Shown here piece by piece: positions 16,721 through 25,904 of a stretch of DNA of 64,000 nucleotides. The translations under genes and the position numbers were made by a program. Each line of letters starts with the position of its first letter. Position 1 is the first letter of the stretch. A model generated the notes under the pieces. That model was given only the letters and a program-made list of their open reading frames with translations. It ran no database searches and was not told the DNA's origin. This stretch comes from Jannaschia sp. Os4 (lineage in GTDB: Bacteria > Pseudomonadota > Alphaproteobacteria > Rhodobacterales > Rhodobacteraceae), in the NCBI RefSeq assembly GCF_016820245.1, contig NZ_JAFCAR010000001.1:310001-374000 (forward strand). Direction: 5' to 3'.

Positions 16721-17323
16721 ATGCCCGACCTCCTCACGCCTTCGTCGCTCCTGCTCCTCACCGCCGCGCTGGCCTACCTGCTCGGCTCCGTCCCGTTCGG
16801 CATCGTGATGGCGCGGCTCTTCGGGCTGGGCGACCTGCGGACGATCGGCTCGGGCAACATCGGCGCGACCAACGTGCTGCGGACCGGGAACAGGCCCGCC
16901 GCCGCGCTGACGCTGATCGGGGATGCGGGCAAGGGGGCCTTCGCGGTGCTGGTGGCGCGGGCGACCTTGGGCGAGGACGCGGCGCAGGTCGCGGGCGTGG
17001 CCGCGTTCCTCGGCCACTGCTTCCCCGTCTACCTCGGGTTCAAGGGTGGCAAGGGCGTTGCGACCTTCCTCGGGACGCTGCTGGCGCTGTCGCCCCTCGT
17101 CGGGATCGCGGCCTGCCTGACGTGGCTCGCCACGGCGGGCGCCTTCCGCATCTCCTCGCTCGCCGCGCTCGTGGCGGCGGCGGGCGCGCCGCTCTGGGCG
17201 CTGTGGCTGCGGCCCGACGCTTGGGGCTTCGCCGCCGCCCTCGCGGTGCTGATCTTCGCGCGCCACCACGCCAACATCCGCCGGATCGCCGCGGGCCGCG
17301 AGCCGCGCATCGGGGCGAAGTGA
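16721..17323 (+). CDS. plsY: Glycerol-3-phosphate acyltransferase PlsY
   Basis: An integral membrane acyltransferase that uses acyl-phosphate for the first step of phospholipid synthesis. It has 200 residues and about five membrane segments. The three PlsY motifs are visible: SVPFGIVMARLFGLGDLRTIGSGNIGATN near the N-terminus (seen as GSGNIGATN), GHCFPVYLGFKGGKGVAT, and HHANIRRIAAGREPRIG at the end. Its stop overlaps the GTG start of the next small gene. Confidence 0.95.
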   Translation: MPDLLTPSSLLLLTAALAYLLGSVPFGIVMARLFGLGDLRTIGSGNIGATNVLRTGNRPAAALTLIGDAGKGAFAVLVARATLGEDAAQVAGVAAFLGHCFPVYLGFKGGKGVATFLGTLLALSPLVGIAACLTWLATAGAFRISSLAALVAAAGAPLWALWLRPDAWGFAAALAVLIFARHHANIRRIAAGREPRIGAK

Positions 17324-17589
17324 GCGAGGCCGAGCGCGCGGCGGCGATCCTCGCGGACCTGCCGCTGGGCGCGTTCCGGGTGCGGTCGGGCGGCAAGGAC
17401 TGGCTGGTCAGCCACCTGCACCACGCGGCGGGGCGGTCGGAGAAGCTGGTGGCGCGGTCCTTGGACGGGTCGGACTACGTGTCGCTCAACCTCTACCGGC
17501 TGGAGTCCGGGCCGCGGCTCAAGCCATGCGAGATGCCGGTGGCGAAGGTGATGCGGTTCCTGGAGGGGATCGAAGCCACCCAAGGCTAG
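17320..17589 (+). CDS. Small conserved hypothetical protein coupled to plsY
   Basis: An 89-residue protein beginning at a GTG that overlaps the plsY stop (GTGA), so it is probably translationally coupled. It contains GAFRVRSGGKDWLVSHLHHAAGRSEKLVAR, read as FRVRSGGKDWLVS and HHAAGRSEKLVAR, and SDYVSLNLYRLESG. It has no signal peptide or membrane helix. I do not recognise the family; similar small proteins sit at this place in related genomes as far as I recall. Confidence 0.7.
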   Translation: MSEAERAAAILADLPLGAFRVRSGGKDWLVSHLHHAAGRSEKLVARSLDGSDYVSLNLYRLESGPRLKPCEMPVAKVMRFLEGIEATQG

Positions 17590-17643
17590 GCGCCCCGCGC
17601 GATACGGCCGCGCCACGGCCCGGCGATGCGCTCGCGTCGTTCT

Positions 17644-19014
17644 CTAGTACGACCGCTCCGCGTAGATCCGGCTCAGATCGCCCGCCCACGCGCCCTCGTA
17701 GTCGTCCAGCATCTCGTCGGCCAAGGTGCGCCCGCTCTCCAGCGTGTCCTTCAGCGCGTTGAGGAAGTGGGTCTCGTCCGGCACCAGCCCGCCCGCGCCG
17801 GGCCGGGCACGCGCGCGCAGCCCTTCCTCCGCGATGGCCACGCAGTCGTGGGCGAGGTCCATCATCCGCACGCCGCCGAACTCCGCCTCCAAGGCCCGCT
17901 CGGACGCCGCCACCCGCAGGCCGAGCCGCGTCTCGTGGTCCCAGCCCTTGCAGAGGTCCCACGCCGCCTCCAATGCGGCGTCGTCGTACATCAGCCCGAC
18001 CCAGAAGGCGGGCAGCGCGCAGAGCCTGCGCCACGGGCCGCCGTCGGCGCCGCGCATCTCCATGTACTTCTTGATCCGCGCCTCGGGGAACAGCGTCGTC
18101 AGGTGATCAGCCCAGTCGGCGGTGGTCGGCAACTCGCCCGGCAGCGCGGGCAGCTCGCCGCGCAGGAAGTCGCGGAACGACATCCCCAGCGCGTCGATAT
18201 AGGTGCCGTCGCGGTGGACGAAGTACATCGGCACGTCCAGCGCGTAGTCGACCCAGCGCTCGAACCCGAACCCGTCCTCGAAGACGAAGGCGGGGATACC
18301 GGTGCGCGCGTCGTCGAGGCTGCGCCAGACCCGGCTGCGGTAGGAGCGGTGGCCGTTGGGCTTGCCGTCGAGGAAGGGCGAGTTGGCGAAGAGTGCGGTG
18401 GCCACCGACTGCAGCGCCATCGCCACGCGCAGCTTCTTGGCCATGTCCGCCTCTGAGGCGAAGTCGAGGTTGACCTGCACCGTGCAGGTGCGGCGCATCA
18501 TGATCTTCCCCGTCGTGCCGACGGTGTCCATGTACGCGTCCATCAGCTTGTAGCGGCCCTTGGGCATCAGCGGCATGTCGTCGTGGGTCCAGACGGGCGC
18601 CGCGCCCAGCCCGATCCACTTGACCCCGATCTCGTCGGAGACGGCCTTCACCTCGCGCAGGTGGTCGTTCACCTCGTCGCAGGTGTGGTGGATCGTCTCG
18701 ACCGGCGCGCCCGACAGCTCCAGCTGGCCGCCCGGCTCCAGCGAGACGTTGGCACCGTCCTTGGTCAGGCCGATGAGCTTGCCCTGCTCCTCCACCGGCG
18801 CCCAGCCGAAGCGGTCGCGCAGCGCGGAGAGCACCGCGTGGATCGACCGCTCGCCCTCGTAGGGCAGCGGACGCAGCGAGTCGGCGCAGTAGCCGAACTT
18901 CTCGTGCTCCGTGCCGATGCGCCATTCGTCGCGGGGCTTGCAGCCGGACTCGAGATATTCGGCCAACTGGGCGTGGTCGGTGATCGTCGCGCCGCCGGAC
19001 TGGGGGATGGACAT
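17644..19014 (-). CDS. gshA: Glutamate-cysteine ligase (plant/alphaproteobacterial type)
   Basis: ATP-dependent first step of glutathione synthesis. The protein has 456 residues. The N-terminal WRIGTEHEKFGYC and the segments VSLEPGGQLELSGAP, TCTVQVNLDF and HRSYRSRVWRSLD match the plant-like GCS2 class found in alphaproteobacteria. The gene is monocistronic, reading away from the small hypothetical gene that follows it on this strand's upstream side. Confidence 0.95.
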   Translation of the reverse strand: MSIPQSGGATITDHAQLAEYLESGCKPRDEWRIGTEHEKFGYCADSLRPLPYEGERSIHAVLSALRDRFGWAPVEEQGKLIGLTKDGANVSLEPGGQLELSGAPVETIHHTCDEVNDHLREVKAVSDEIGVKWIGLGAAPVWTHDDMPLMPKGRYKLMDAYMDTVGTTGKIMMRRTCTVQVNLDFASEADMAKKLRVAMALQSVATALFANSPFLDGKPNGHRSYRSRVWRSLDDARTGIPAFVFEDGFGFERWVDYALDVPMYFVHRDGTYIDALGMSFRDFLRGELPALPGELPTTADWADHLTTLFPEARIKKYMEMRGADGGPWRRLCALPAFWVGLMYDDAALEAAWDLCKGWDHETRLGLRVAASERALEAEFGGVRMMDLAHDCVAIAEEGLRARARPGAGGLVPDETHFLNALKDTLESGRTLADEMLDDYEGAWAGDLSRIYAERSY

Positions 19015-19065
19015 GGGCGGCCTCCGTTCGCTCGGACCTCGGAGTGAGCGCGCCCGCCGGGCCTG

Positions 19066-19581
19066 TCAACCGCGCGGGAGGGCCAGCGGGCGGGACCTGC
19101 GCCAGACGACCGTGGTGCCTGTGCGTCCCCGCACCGCCCGGACCATCGCGCCGCCGTCGAAGCCCGGGAGCGGGGCGAGCGCGTCGAGGAGGACCTCCGC
19201 GCCCCGCGCGCCTTCGGGGATGGTGAGCGGGGCGCCGTCCACGGCGGCGAGGCGCCAGAACCCCTCGCCGGTGGAGGCGCGGCGGAAGGCGACCTCCGAC
19301 AGCTCGTCCAAGCTCACCATGCCGCCGGTGATCGGGCCCATGTAGGCGATCGTCCCCTCGACCGCGCTGACGATTCCGGGCGCCTCCGCCTCGGTCCGCA
19401 GGCGGGCCCTGCGCCAGCCGGAGGGGAGCAGGACCGCGCCGATCAGGACCAGCACGAGACCGAAGAGCCACGGCAGCCCGCCCCCCCTCGCCAGCAGCCA
19501 AAGACCTAAGGCCACCGCCCCCGCCCCGACCAGCGCCTCGCGCCATCGGAGCAGCATCGCGGAGGCTTCGGGTCGGATCAT
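19066..19581 (-). CDS. Membrane protein of unknown function
   Basis: A protein of 171 residues. The ATG at 19581 (MIRPEASAMLLRWREAL) starts a region with two closely spaced transmembrane helices (about 12-30 and 34-50, LPWLFGLVLVLIGAVLLPSG), followed by a soluble domain of about 110 residues with TIAYMGPITGGMVSLDELSEVAF. The frame stays open far upstream through rsmE because of the GC content. The product is unrecognised and its topology is inferred. Confidence 0.62.
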   Translation of the reverse strand: MIRPEASAMLLRWREALVGAGAVALGLWLLARGGGLPWLFGLVLVLIGAVLLPSGWRRARLRTEAEAPGIVSAVEGTIAYMGPITGGMVSLDELSEVAFRRASTGEGFWRLAAVDGAPLTIPEGARGAEVLLDALAPLPGFDGGAMVRAVRGRTGTTVVWRRSRPLALPRG

Positions 19582-19715
19582 GGCGGGCGGCTCCGGTCTG
19601 AGTCGGGTCCGACCTAAACCTGGGACGCCCCCGATATGCACCCCTCCGAGTAGCTTCGGCCGACGCGCTCCGCCGGGCCGCCGCGCCGGGGGGACACCCC
19701 CCGTGGCAGGATCCC

Positions 19716-20444
19716 CTAGCCCCAGTCCCCCTGCGCCGCCTGCCACAGGGCCAGCGCCGCCACCGCCGCCGTGTCGGCGCGCAGGATGCGGGGGCCCAGC
19801 GCGATGGGCCACGCCTGCTTCATCGCGCGGAGGCGGTTCCGCTCCTCGGGGGAGAAGCCGCCCTCCGGCCCGATCAGGATCGCCGCGGGCGCCGGGGGGA
19901 GGGCGGCCGCCTCGCGACCGGACCCCGCCCAGTCGGGATCGGCGGAAAGGGTCTCGTCCGCGAACACCAGCGCGCGGTCGTCCCACGCGTCCAGCAGGCG
20001 GTCCAGCCGCACCGGCTCGGCCACCGCCGGGACGAAGGTTCCGCCGCACTGCTCCGCGGCCTCCACGGCATGCGCCTGCAGCCGGTCGACCCGCACCCGC
20101 TCGGAGTTGGTGAAGCGGGTCAGCACCGGCACGATTCGGGACGCCCCCAACTCCACCGCCTTCTCGACGATGAAGTCGGTGCGGGCCTTCTTCACCGGGG
20201 CGAAGCACAGCCACACGTCCGGCGGGTCGCGCTGCGCGCGCACCGGCGCGGCGCAGACCAAGGCCGCGCCCCGCTTGCCCGCCGTCTCGATCTCCGCCCG
20301 CCAGCCGCCGGAGCGCCCGTCGAACACCTCCACCGCGTCGCCCGGCCCCAGCCGCATCACGTTGGCGAGGTAGTGCCCCTGCGCGGGCGACGTCTCGACC
20401 CGTTGTCCGGGGCCGAGCGGGCCTGTTACGTGCAGCCTGACCAT
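19716..20444 (-). CDS. rsmE: 16S rRNA m3U1498 methyltransferase RsmE
   Basis: A SPOUT-family methyltransferase of 242 residues. I chose the ATG at 20444 (MVRLHVTGPL), preceded by GGAGGGGG; an ATG six codons upstream lies inside the divergent gene. Family motifs are ANVMRLGPGDAVEVFDG, KKARTDFIVEKAVELGASRIVP, ERVRVDRLQAHAVEAAEQCGG, and the SAM-binding knot ILIGPEGGFSPEE with LGPRILRADTAAVAAL. It is divergent from ubiA with start codons only 16 bp apart. Confidence 0.94.
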   Translation of the reverse strand: MVRLHVTGPLGPGQRVETSPAQGHYLANVMRLGPGDAVEVFDGRSGGWRAEIETAGKRGAALVCAAPVRAQRDPPDVWLCFAPVKKARTDFIVEKAVELGASRIVPVLTRFTNSERVRVDRLQAHAVEAAEQCGGTFVPAVAEPVRLDRLLDAWDDRALVFADETLSADPDWAGSGREAAALPPAPAAILIGPEGGFSPEERNRLRAMKQAWPIALGPRILRADTAAVAALALWQAAQGDWG

Positions 20445-20460
20445 GCGCGAGGCCCCCTCC

Positions 20461-21399
20461 ATGAACAGAGCCGTTCAAGGCACCGTGGCCGACGCCGTCA
20501 AGGACAACTGGGTCGACGCCCTCGCGCCCGCGCCCACGCGACCCTACCTCCGCCTGTCGCGCGCAGACCGCCCCATCGGGACGTGGCTGCTGCTGCTGCC
20601 GTGCTGGTGGGCCGTCGCCCTCGCCGTCGCGTCCCACGGCTGGCATCCCCGCGCGCTGTGGATCGCGCTCGGCTGCGCGCTCGGCGCGTTCCTGATGCGC
20701 GGGGCGGGGTGCACGTGGAACGACGTCACCGACCGGGAGTTCGACGGCGCCGTCGCGCGCACCCGGTCCCGCCCGATCCCGTCCGGCCAGGTGACGGTGC
20801 GCGGCGCGCTCGCGTGGATGGCCGCCCAAGCGCTGATCGCCTTCGCCGTCCTGCTGACCTTCCACCCATTGGCGATCGGCCTCGGGATCGGCTCGCTCGC
20901 CCTCGTGGCGGTCTACCCCTTCGCCAAGCGGTTCACTTGGTGGCCGCAGATGTTCCTCGGCCTCGCGTTCAACTGGGGCGCGCTGCTGGCGTGGGCCGCG
21001 CAGGCGGGGCAGGTGCCCCTCGCCGCGCTGCTGCTCTATGCGAGCGGGATCGCGTGGACGCTGTTCTACGACACGATCTACGCCTTCCAGGACATCGAGG
21101 ACGACGCGACGATCGGCGTCCGCTCCACCGCGCGCCTCTTCGGCACGGACGCGCCGCGCTGGCTGGCGGGGTTCGCGCTGGGGGCCACGATCCTCATGGC
21201 GCTGTCGGCCGGGGCCGCGCTCTCGGGGTGGTCCTTGGTCCTCGGCCTCGCGGGGGCGGCATCCTTCGGCTGGCACCTTCGGCGGCAGATGCGGGGCCTC
21301 GACCTCGCCGACCCGGCCGCCTGCCTCGCGGCGTTCCGCTCGAACCGGGACGCGGGCCTGATCCCCCTGCCGTTTTTCGCCGCCGCCGCGCTCGTCTGA
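20461..21399 (+). CDS. ubiA: 4-hydroxybenzoate polyprenyltransferase UbiA
   Basis: An integral membrane prenyltransferase of ubiquinone synthesis with 312 residues and about eight or nine membrane helices. The two Asp-rich motifs are NDVTDREFDGAVARTRSRP and YDTIYAFQDIEDD. The start at 20461 (MNRAVQG) was preferred to 20443 because the latter overlaps the rsmE start; the choice is not certain, since no strong ribosome-binding site precedes either. Confidence 0.94.
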   Translation: MNRAVQGTVADAVKDNWVDALAPAPTRPYLRLSRADRPIGTWLLLLPCWWAVALAVASHGWHPRALWIALGCALGAFLMRGAGCTWNDVTDREFDGAVARTRSRPIPSGQVTVRGALAWMAAQALIAFAVLLTFHPLAIGLGIGSLALVAVYPFAKRFTWWPQMFLGLAFNWGALLAWAAQAGQVPLAALLLYASGIAWTLFYDTIYAFQDIEDDATIGVRSTARLFGTDAPRWLAGFALGATILMALSAGAALSGWSLVLGLAGAASFGWHLRRQMRGLDLADPAACLAAFRSNRDAGLIPLPFFAAAALV

Positions 21400-21460
21400 T
21401 TGTGCCCGCCCCGGGTGGGGGCTAACCAGCCGTCCCGAGGGGCAATCGAGAGGACCACCC

Positions 21461-23392
21461 ATGGCGTCGGCCAACGCACGCGCGACCGGCATCGCCTTCG
21501 GCATCGCCGCCGTGGCCTGCGCCGCGACGGCGTACGGGGCGGCGCTGTGGGTCGAGCGCGTCTCGCGGGCCGACGTGGAGCGGCGCATGTCCGTGGCGGG
21601 CTACGACTGGGCCGAGGTGCACACCGACGGCCTCGAGGTCGTGATCTCCGGCACCGCCCCCGACGAGCCGGCCCGCTTCCGCGCGGTGACCTTGGCCGGC
21701 GAGGGCGTGGACCCCGCGCGCATCGTGGACGCCTTGGAGGTCACCCCCGCGCAGGAGGTCGCGCCGCCGCGCTTCGCCCTCGAGATGCTGCGCAACGCGG
21801 CGGGCGTGTCGCTGATCGGCTTGGCGCCCGAGGGGGGCGACGCGCGCGTGATGGCGGCGCTGGACGCGCTGGAGGTGCCGTACACCGACCTGCTGGAGAC
21901 GGCGGGCGGGCGGGTGCCCGAGGGCTGGCGCCCGGCGGTGTCCTACGCGCTGGAGGCGCTGGAGGCGCTGCCGCAAGCGAAGATCAGCGTCGAGCCCGGC
22001 CGGGTCGAGATCACCGCCGTGGCCGAATCGGACTCCGACCGTCGCCGCCTCGAGGCGCGCCTGTCCTCGGCCCGCCCCGATGGCGTGGCGCTGTCGCTCC
22101 AGATCGACGCCCCGCGCCCCGTCGTCGCGCCCTTCACCCTGCGCGCCACCATGGCCGAGGACCGGCTTCGCCTCTCGGCCTGCGCGGTGGACGACGAGGC
22201 GGCGATGGACGCCGTGCAGGCCGCCGCCGCCGCGGCGGGGTTCGAGGGCCCGACCCCGTGCCGCCTCGCGCTCGGTGCGCCGACCGCGACGTGGGGCGAG
22301 GCCGCCGCGCGCGCCATCGCGGCGCTGGACGAGGTGGGCGGCGGAACCGTCACCCTGTCGGATACGGACGTCACCTTGGTCGCGCCCGAGGGCACCGACC
22401 CCGACCGCTTCGCCCGCATCGCCGACGGCCTCGAGGCGGACCTGCCCCCCCTGTTCGCCCTGTCCCGCGTCCTGCCCGAGACCGTCGAGATCGACGGCAG
22501 CGGCGAGCGCGACGACGGCACCCCGGAGTTCGTCGCCGCCCGCGGCCCCGATGGCGACGTCCGCCTGCGCGGGCGGATCGGGGACGCGCGGCAGAGGGCG
22601 GCGGTCGAGAGCTACGGGCGCGCGCTGTTCGGGGCGGAGCGGACTTGGGTCGCGCTGCGCGAGGACGCGGACCTGCCCGAGGGCTGGCCGGTGCGGGTGC
22701 TCGCGGGGCTGGAGGCGTTGGACCGGCTGACCTCCGGACGGCTGGTGGTGCAGCCCGCCGTGATCGCGCTGGAAGGGCAGACCGGCGACCCGCAGGCCGA
22801 GGCGTCCATCGCCGCGCTGCTGTCCGATCGGCTCGGCGCCGAGGCGGACTACCGGGTCGACGTGACCTACCTCCGGGAACTGGACCCGACCCTCAACATC
22901 CCCACGCCCGAGGAATGCGAGGACCGGCTCAACGCCGTGCTGATCGACGAGAAGGTCGCCTTCGATCCCGGCGCGGCCTCCATCTCCAACACCGATCCGC
23001 TCGACGCCCTGCGCGCGGTGTTCCGGGTCTGCGACTTCGTGGTGGTCGAGGTGGAGGGCCACACCGACAGCCAAGGGCGCGAGGTGATGAACGAGGAGCT
23101 CAGCCAAGCGCGCGCCGACGCGGTGCGCGCGGCGCTGATCGAGCGGGGCGTGCCCCCGTCGCAGATGACGGCCGTGGGCTACGGCGAGGCGCGTCCCATC
23201 GCCGACAACGATACCGAGGTCGGGCGCGAGGCCAACCGTCGGATCGAGTTCAGCCTCCTCGGGCGACGACCGGGCAGCCCCGTGCCGGCCGGCGCGGCGG
23301 CACCGGTCGAGGCCGGCGCGGAGACCGGGGCGGGAGCCGCCGACGGGGACGTCGGCGACGCGGAAGGCGAGAGCGAGGAGAACGAGGGATGA
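21461..23392 (+). CDS. OmpA family protein with long periplasmic repeats
   Basis: A protein of 643 residues. It has an N-terminal hydrophobic anchor (about 8-32), a long middle region of repeated BON-like units (for example ALDALEVPYTDL and ALEALEALPQAKISVEPGRVEITAVAES), and a C-terminal OmpA/MotB peptidoglycan-binding domain (about 495-610) with VEVEGHTDSQGREVMNEELSQARADAVR, read as EGHTDSQGREVMNEELSQAR, and GYGEARPIADNDT. The tail after 612 is low-complexity Ala/Gly/Glu. It is probably anchored in the inner membrane and binds murein. Its stop overlaps the next start (ATGA). Confidence 0.88.
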   Translation: MASANARATGIAFGIAAVACAATAYGAALWVERVSRADVERRMSVAGYDWAEVHTDGLEVVISGTAPDEPARFRAVTLAGEGVDPARIVDALEVTPAQEVAPPRFALEMLRNAAGVSLIGLAPEGGDARVMAALDALEVPYTDLLETAGGRVPEGWRPAVSYALEALEALPQAKISVEPGRVEITAVAESDSDRRRLEARLSSARPDGVALSLQIDAPRPVVAPFTLRATMAEDRLRLSACAVDDEAAMDAVQAAAAAAGFEGPTPCRLALGAPTATWGEAAARAIAALDEVGGGTVTLSDTDVTLVAPEGTDPDRFARIADGLEADLPPLFALSRVLPETVEIDGSGERDDGTPEFVAARGPDGDVRLRGRIGDARQRAAVESYGRALFGAERTWVALREDADLPEGWPVRVLAGLEALDRLTSGRLVVQPAVIALEGQTGDPQAEASIAALLSDRLGAEADYRVDVTYLRELDPTLNIPTPEECEDRLNAVLIDEKVAFDPGAASISNTDPLDALRAVFRVCDFVVVEVEGHTDSQGREVMNEELSQARADAVRAALIERGVPPSQMTAVGYGEARPIADNDTEVGREANRRIEFSLLGRRPGSPVPAGAAAPVEAGAETGAGAADGDVGDAEGESEENEG

Positions 23393-23712
23393 ACCGCACG
23401 GAGTTCGTCGTGACGGTGGCGGTGGTGCTGCTGGTGGCGTTCACGCTGGGCTGGGTGGCCTCGTGGGTGGTGGGACGCTTCCGCCGGGTGACCGCCGACG
23501 ACATGGGCGAGATCGACCAGATGGCGCAGGCGCTGCACGTGGCCGAGGAGGAGCGGGACCAAGCGGTCGCATGGGCGCAGGCCCGCGAGCGGGAGGTGTC
23601 CGGCAAGCTGGTCCAGACCGAGGCGGAGCTGGCCGCCGCGATGGAGGGCCTGCGCGAGGCGCGACGCGAGGCGTCGGAGCTGCGCGGATACATCGAGAGC
23701 CTGAACGCCTGA
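23389..23712 (+). CDS. Small membrane-anchored coiled-coil protein
   Basis: A protein of 107 residues overlapping the ompA-like gene by ATGA, hence probably translationally coupled. It has one N-terminal transmembrane helix (about 7-29, VVTVAVVLLVAFTLGWVASWVV) followed by a heptad-like charged helix (about 45-105, with MAQALHVAEEERDQAVAWAQ). The bitopic coiled-coil design and the coupling suggest that it acts with the OmpA-like protein at the envelope; this is inference. Confidence 0.75.
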   Translation: MNRTEFVVTVAVVLLVAFTLGWVASWVVGRFRRVTADDMGEIDQMAQALHVAEEERDQAVAWAQAREREVSGKLVQTEAELAAAMEGLREARREASELRGYIESLNA

Positions 23713-23728
23713 GCGGCGGTCGCGGAGG

Positions 23729-24715
23729 CTAGCGCACCTTCAGCACGATCTTCCCGACGTGCGCGCCCGCCTCCATGTGGGCATGGGCGGCGGCGGCCTC
23801 CTCCAGCGGGAACACCTCGTCCAGCACGGGCGCGATGGTTCCGGCGGCGAGGCGGGGCCACCAGTCGCGCTCCAGTTCAGCGGCGATGCGCGCCTTCTCC
23901 GCGACCGAGCGGGGTCGCAGCGTGGAGCCGGTCACCGTCAGCCGCCGGGTCATCAGCGGCATCAGGTTCATCTCCACCTTCGGCCCCTGCAGGAAGGCGA
24001 TCTGCACGAGCCGCCCGTCCTCGGCCAAGGCCTTGAGGTTCCGCGCGACATAGTCCCCGCCGACCATGTCGAGGATCACGTCCGCGCCCCCTGCCGCGCG
24101 CAGGGCCTCGACGAAGTCGGCGTCGCGGTAGTTGATCGCCGTGGCCCCCAGCCCCTCGACCACGCCACACTTCGCGTCCGAGCCGGCCGTGGCCCAGACC
24201 CGTGCGCCCGCCGCGCGGGCCATCTGGATCGCCGTCGTCCCGATCCCGGAGGTGCCCCCGTGGCAGAGGAACCGCTCCCCCGCCCGCAGGCGGCCCCGGT
24301 CGAACACGTTCGACCAGACGGTGAAGAAGGTCTCGCACAGGCCGGCGGCGGCCCGCAGGTCCATGCCGCCGGGGATCGGCAGCGCGTGCGCCGCGGGGGT
24401 CGTCGCGTATTCCGCGTAGCCTCCGCCCGGCAGCAGCGCGCAGACGCGGTCCCCCACGTCCCAGCGGCTCACCGCCCCGCCCACGGCGGCGACCGTGCCG
24501 CTGCATTCCAGGCCCGGCAGGTCCGACGCCCCCGGCGGCGGGTCGTAGAGGCCGGCGCGCTGCAGCGCGTCCGGACGGTTCACCCCGGCATGATCCACGG
24601 CGATCAGGATCTCGTCGGCGGCGGGGACGGGCACGGGGCGCGTCGTCGGCCGCAACCCGTCCGGCCCGCCGGGGCGGGCGATCTCGACGGCGCGCATTGT
24701 CTCGGGGATGGGCAT
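23729..24715 (-). CDS. NAD(P)H quinone oxidoreductase (zinc-free MDR family)
   Basis: A protein of 328 residues starting MPIPETMRAVEIARPGG. It has the quinone oxidoreductase/PIG3 layout: VDHAGVNRPDALQRAGLYDPPPGASDLPGLECSG (VNRPDALQRAG core), GDRVCALLPGGGYAEYA, and the nucleotide-binding CHGGTSGIGTTAIQMARAAGARV. The zinc-ligand cysteines of alcohol dehydrogenases are absent. Its start overlaps the 5' region of the divergent membrane-protein gene. Confidence 0.9.
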   Translation of the reverse strand: MPIPETMRAVEIARPGGPDGLRPTTRPVPVPAADEILIAVDHAGVNRPDALQRAGLYDPPPGASDLPGLECSGTVAAVGGAVSRWDVGDRVCALLPGGGYAEYATTPAAHALPIPGGMDLRAAAGLCETFFTVWSNVFDRGRLRAGERFLCHGGTSGIGTTAIQMARAAGARVWATAGSDAKCGVVEGLGATAINYRDADFVEALRAAGGADVILDMVGGDYVARNLKALAEDGRLVQIAFLQGPKVEMNLMPLMTRRLTVTGSTLRPRSVAEKARIAAELERDWWPRLAAGTIAPVLDEVFPLEEAAAAHAHMEAGAHVGKIVLKVR

Positions 24716-24791
24716 GGGCGGTCCTCCGACGCGACGGCTAACCGCAGGCCGGGCGCTGGTCCAGCGCGCGCAGCGGCCCATCTCCCCCGCC

Positions 24792-25124
24792 ATGATGGTG
24801 GTGATCTCGCTCGTGGTGAACGTGGCCGTTCTGGTGCCCGTGGCTTGGGGCCTGTGGTCCGGGACGCAGGACGAGGCCTTCGGCCCCGATACCGCCGCGC
24901 GCCGCATCCTGATCTGCGTCTACGCCGCGATCCTGCTCCTGTCGGCGGTGCTCCTCGCGTGGCCCGCCGGGCGGGCCGCGCTCGCGCCGGGCCTGCTCGT
25001 CGTGCAGGTGGCCTACAAGCTCCTGACCGTGCCGCTCCTCGGCATCGGCCATCCCGTCGCGGTGGCCAACCTCGCCATCGCCGCGCTCCACGCGATCACG
25101 CTGGCGACGCTGGCGCTGCGCTAG
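24792..25124 (+). CDS. Small four-helix membrane protein
   Basis: A protein of 110 residues with four predicted transmembrane helices and almost no loops (MMVVISLVVNVAVLVPVAWGLW..., RRILICVYAAILLLSAVLLAWP, GLLVVQVAYKLLTVPLLG, ANLAIAALHAITLATLAL). The ATG at 24792 begins the first helix; an in-frame ATG at 24708 would overlap the divergent oxidoreductase. I do not recognise it. Its TAG stop shares CTAG with the convergent fabI. Confidence 0.6.
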   Translation: MMVVISLVVNVAVLVPVAWGLWSGTQDEAFGPDTAARRILICVYAAILLLSAVLLAWPAGRAALAPGLLVVQVAYKLLTVPLLGIGHPVAVANLAIAALHAITLATLALR

Positions 25125-25900
25125 AGGTTCTCCGAGACCGGCATCCCCATCACGTGGAAACCCCCGTCCACGTGCACGATCTCCCCTGTCGTGCACGCCC
25201 CCGCCTCCGAGCAGAGCCAGAGCGCCGTGCCGCCAACCGCCTCCAGCGTGGCGTTGGCGCGCAGCGGCGCGTTCGCCTCCGTGTGGCGGTAGGTCTTGCG
25301 CGCGCCGCCGATGGCCGCGCCCGCGAGCGTCTTCATCGGGCCGGGTGAGACCGCGTTGACGCGGATGCCCTCGGGGCCGAGGTCGGAGGCGAGGTAGCGC
25401 ACGGAGGACTCCAGCGCCGCCTTGGCCACGCCCATCACGTTGTAGAACGGCGTGACCCGCTGCGAGCCTTGGAAGGTCAGCGTCAGGATCGTCCCGCCCT
25501 CGGTCATCAGCGGCTTGGCCCGCCGCGCGATCTCGATCAGCGAGTAGCAGGAGATGTCGAGGGAGTGCTTGAAGTTGGCGCGGCTCGTGTCGACGAACCG
25601 GCCCGTCAGCTCGGCCTTGTCCGAGAAGGCGACGGCGTGGATCACGAAGTCGAGGCGGCCCCACCGGGCAAGCCGTTCGAACGCGGCGTCGAGCGAGGCA
25701 TCGTCCGTGACGTCCACGTCGAGGAGCACGTCCGAGCCGACGGACTCGGCCAGCGGCTGCACACGCTTGCCGAACGCCTCGCCTTGGTAGGTGAAGGCCA
25801 TCTCCGCCCCCGCCCCGTGCAAGGCGCGGGCGATGCCCCACGCGATGGAGCGGTCGTTGGCCACACCCATCACGAGGCCGCGCTTTCCGGTCATGTCCAT
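25121..25900 (-). CDS. fabI: Enoyl-[acyl-carrier-protein] reductase
   Basis: NADH-dependent last step of fatty-acid elongation, with 259 residues. It has the typical FabI N-terminus KRGLVMGVANDRSIAWGIA, and Tyr153-x6-Lys160 (YNVMGVAK) as the catalytic pair. The position equivalent to E. coli Tyr146, which contacts triclosan and substrate, is Phe143 (LTFQG). RVNAVSPGPMKTLA and DGGFHVMG are conserved. It lies 4 bp downstream of fabB and is co-transcribed with it. Confidence 0.95.
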   Translation of the reverse strand: MDMTGKRGLVMGVANDRSIAWGIARALHGAGAEMAFTYQGEAFGKRVQPLAESVGSDVLLDVDVTDDASLDAAFERLARWGRLDFVIHAVAFSDKAELTGRFVDTSRANFKHSLDISCYSLIEIARRAKPLMTEGGTILTLTFQGSQRVTPFYNVMGVAKAALESSVRYLASDLGPEGIRVNAVSPGPMKTLAGAAIGGARKTYRHTEANAPLRANATLEAVGGTALWLCSEAGACTTGEIVHVDGGFHVMGMPVSENL

Positions 25901-25904
25901 GGCT

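Noticed and set aside
19582-21588. The upstream continuation of the small membrane protein frame through rsmE and ubiA
   Set aside because: Only the last 171 codons lie outside other genes and have a credible start; the rest is a shadow of rsmE.
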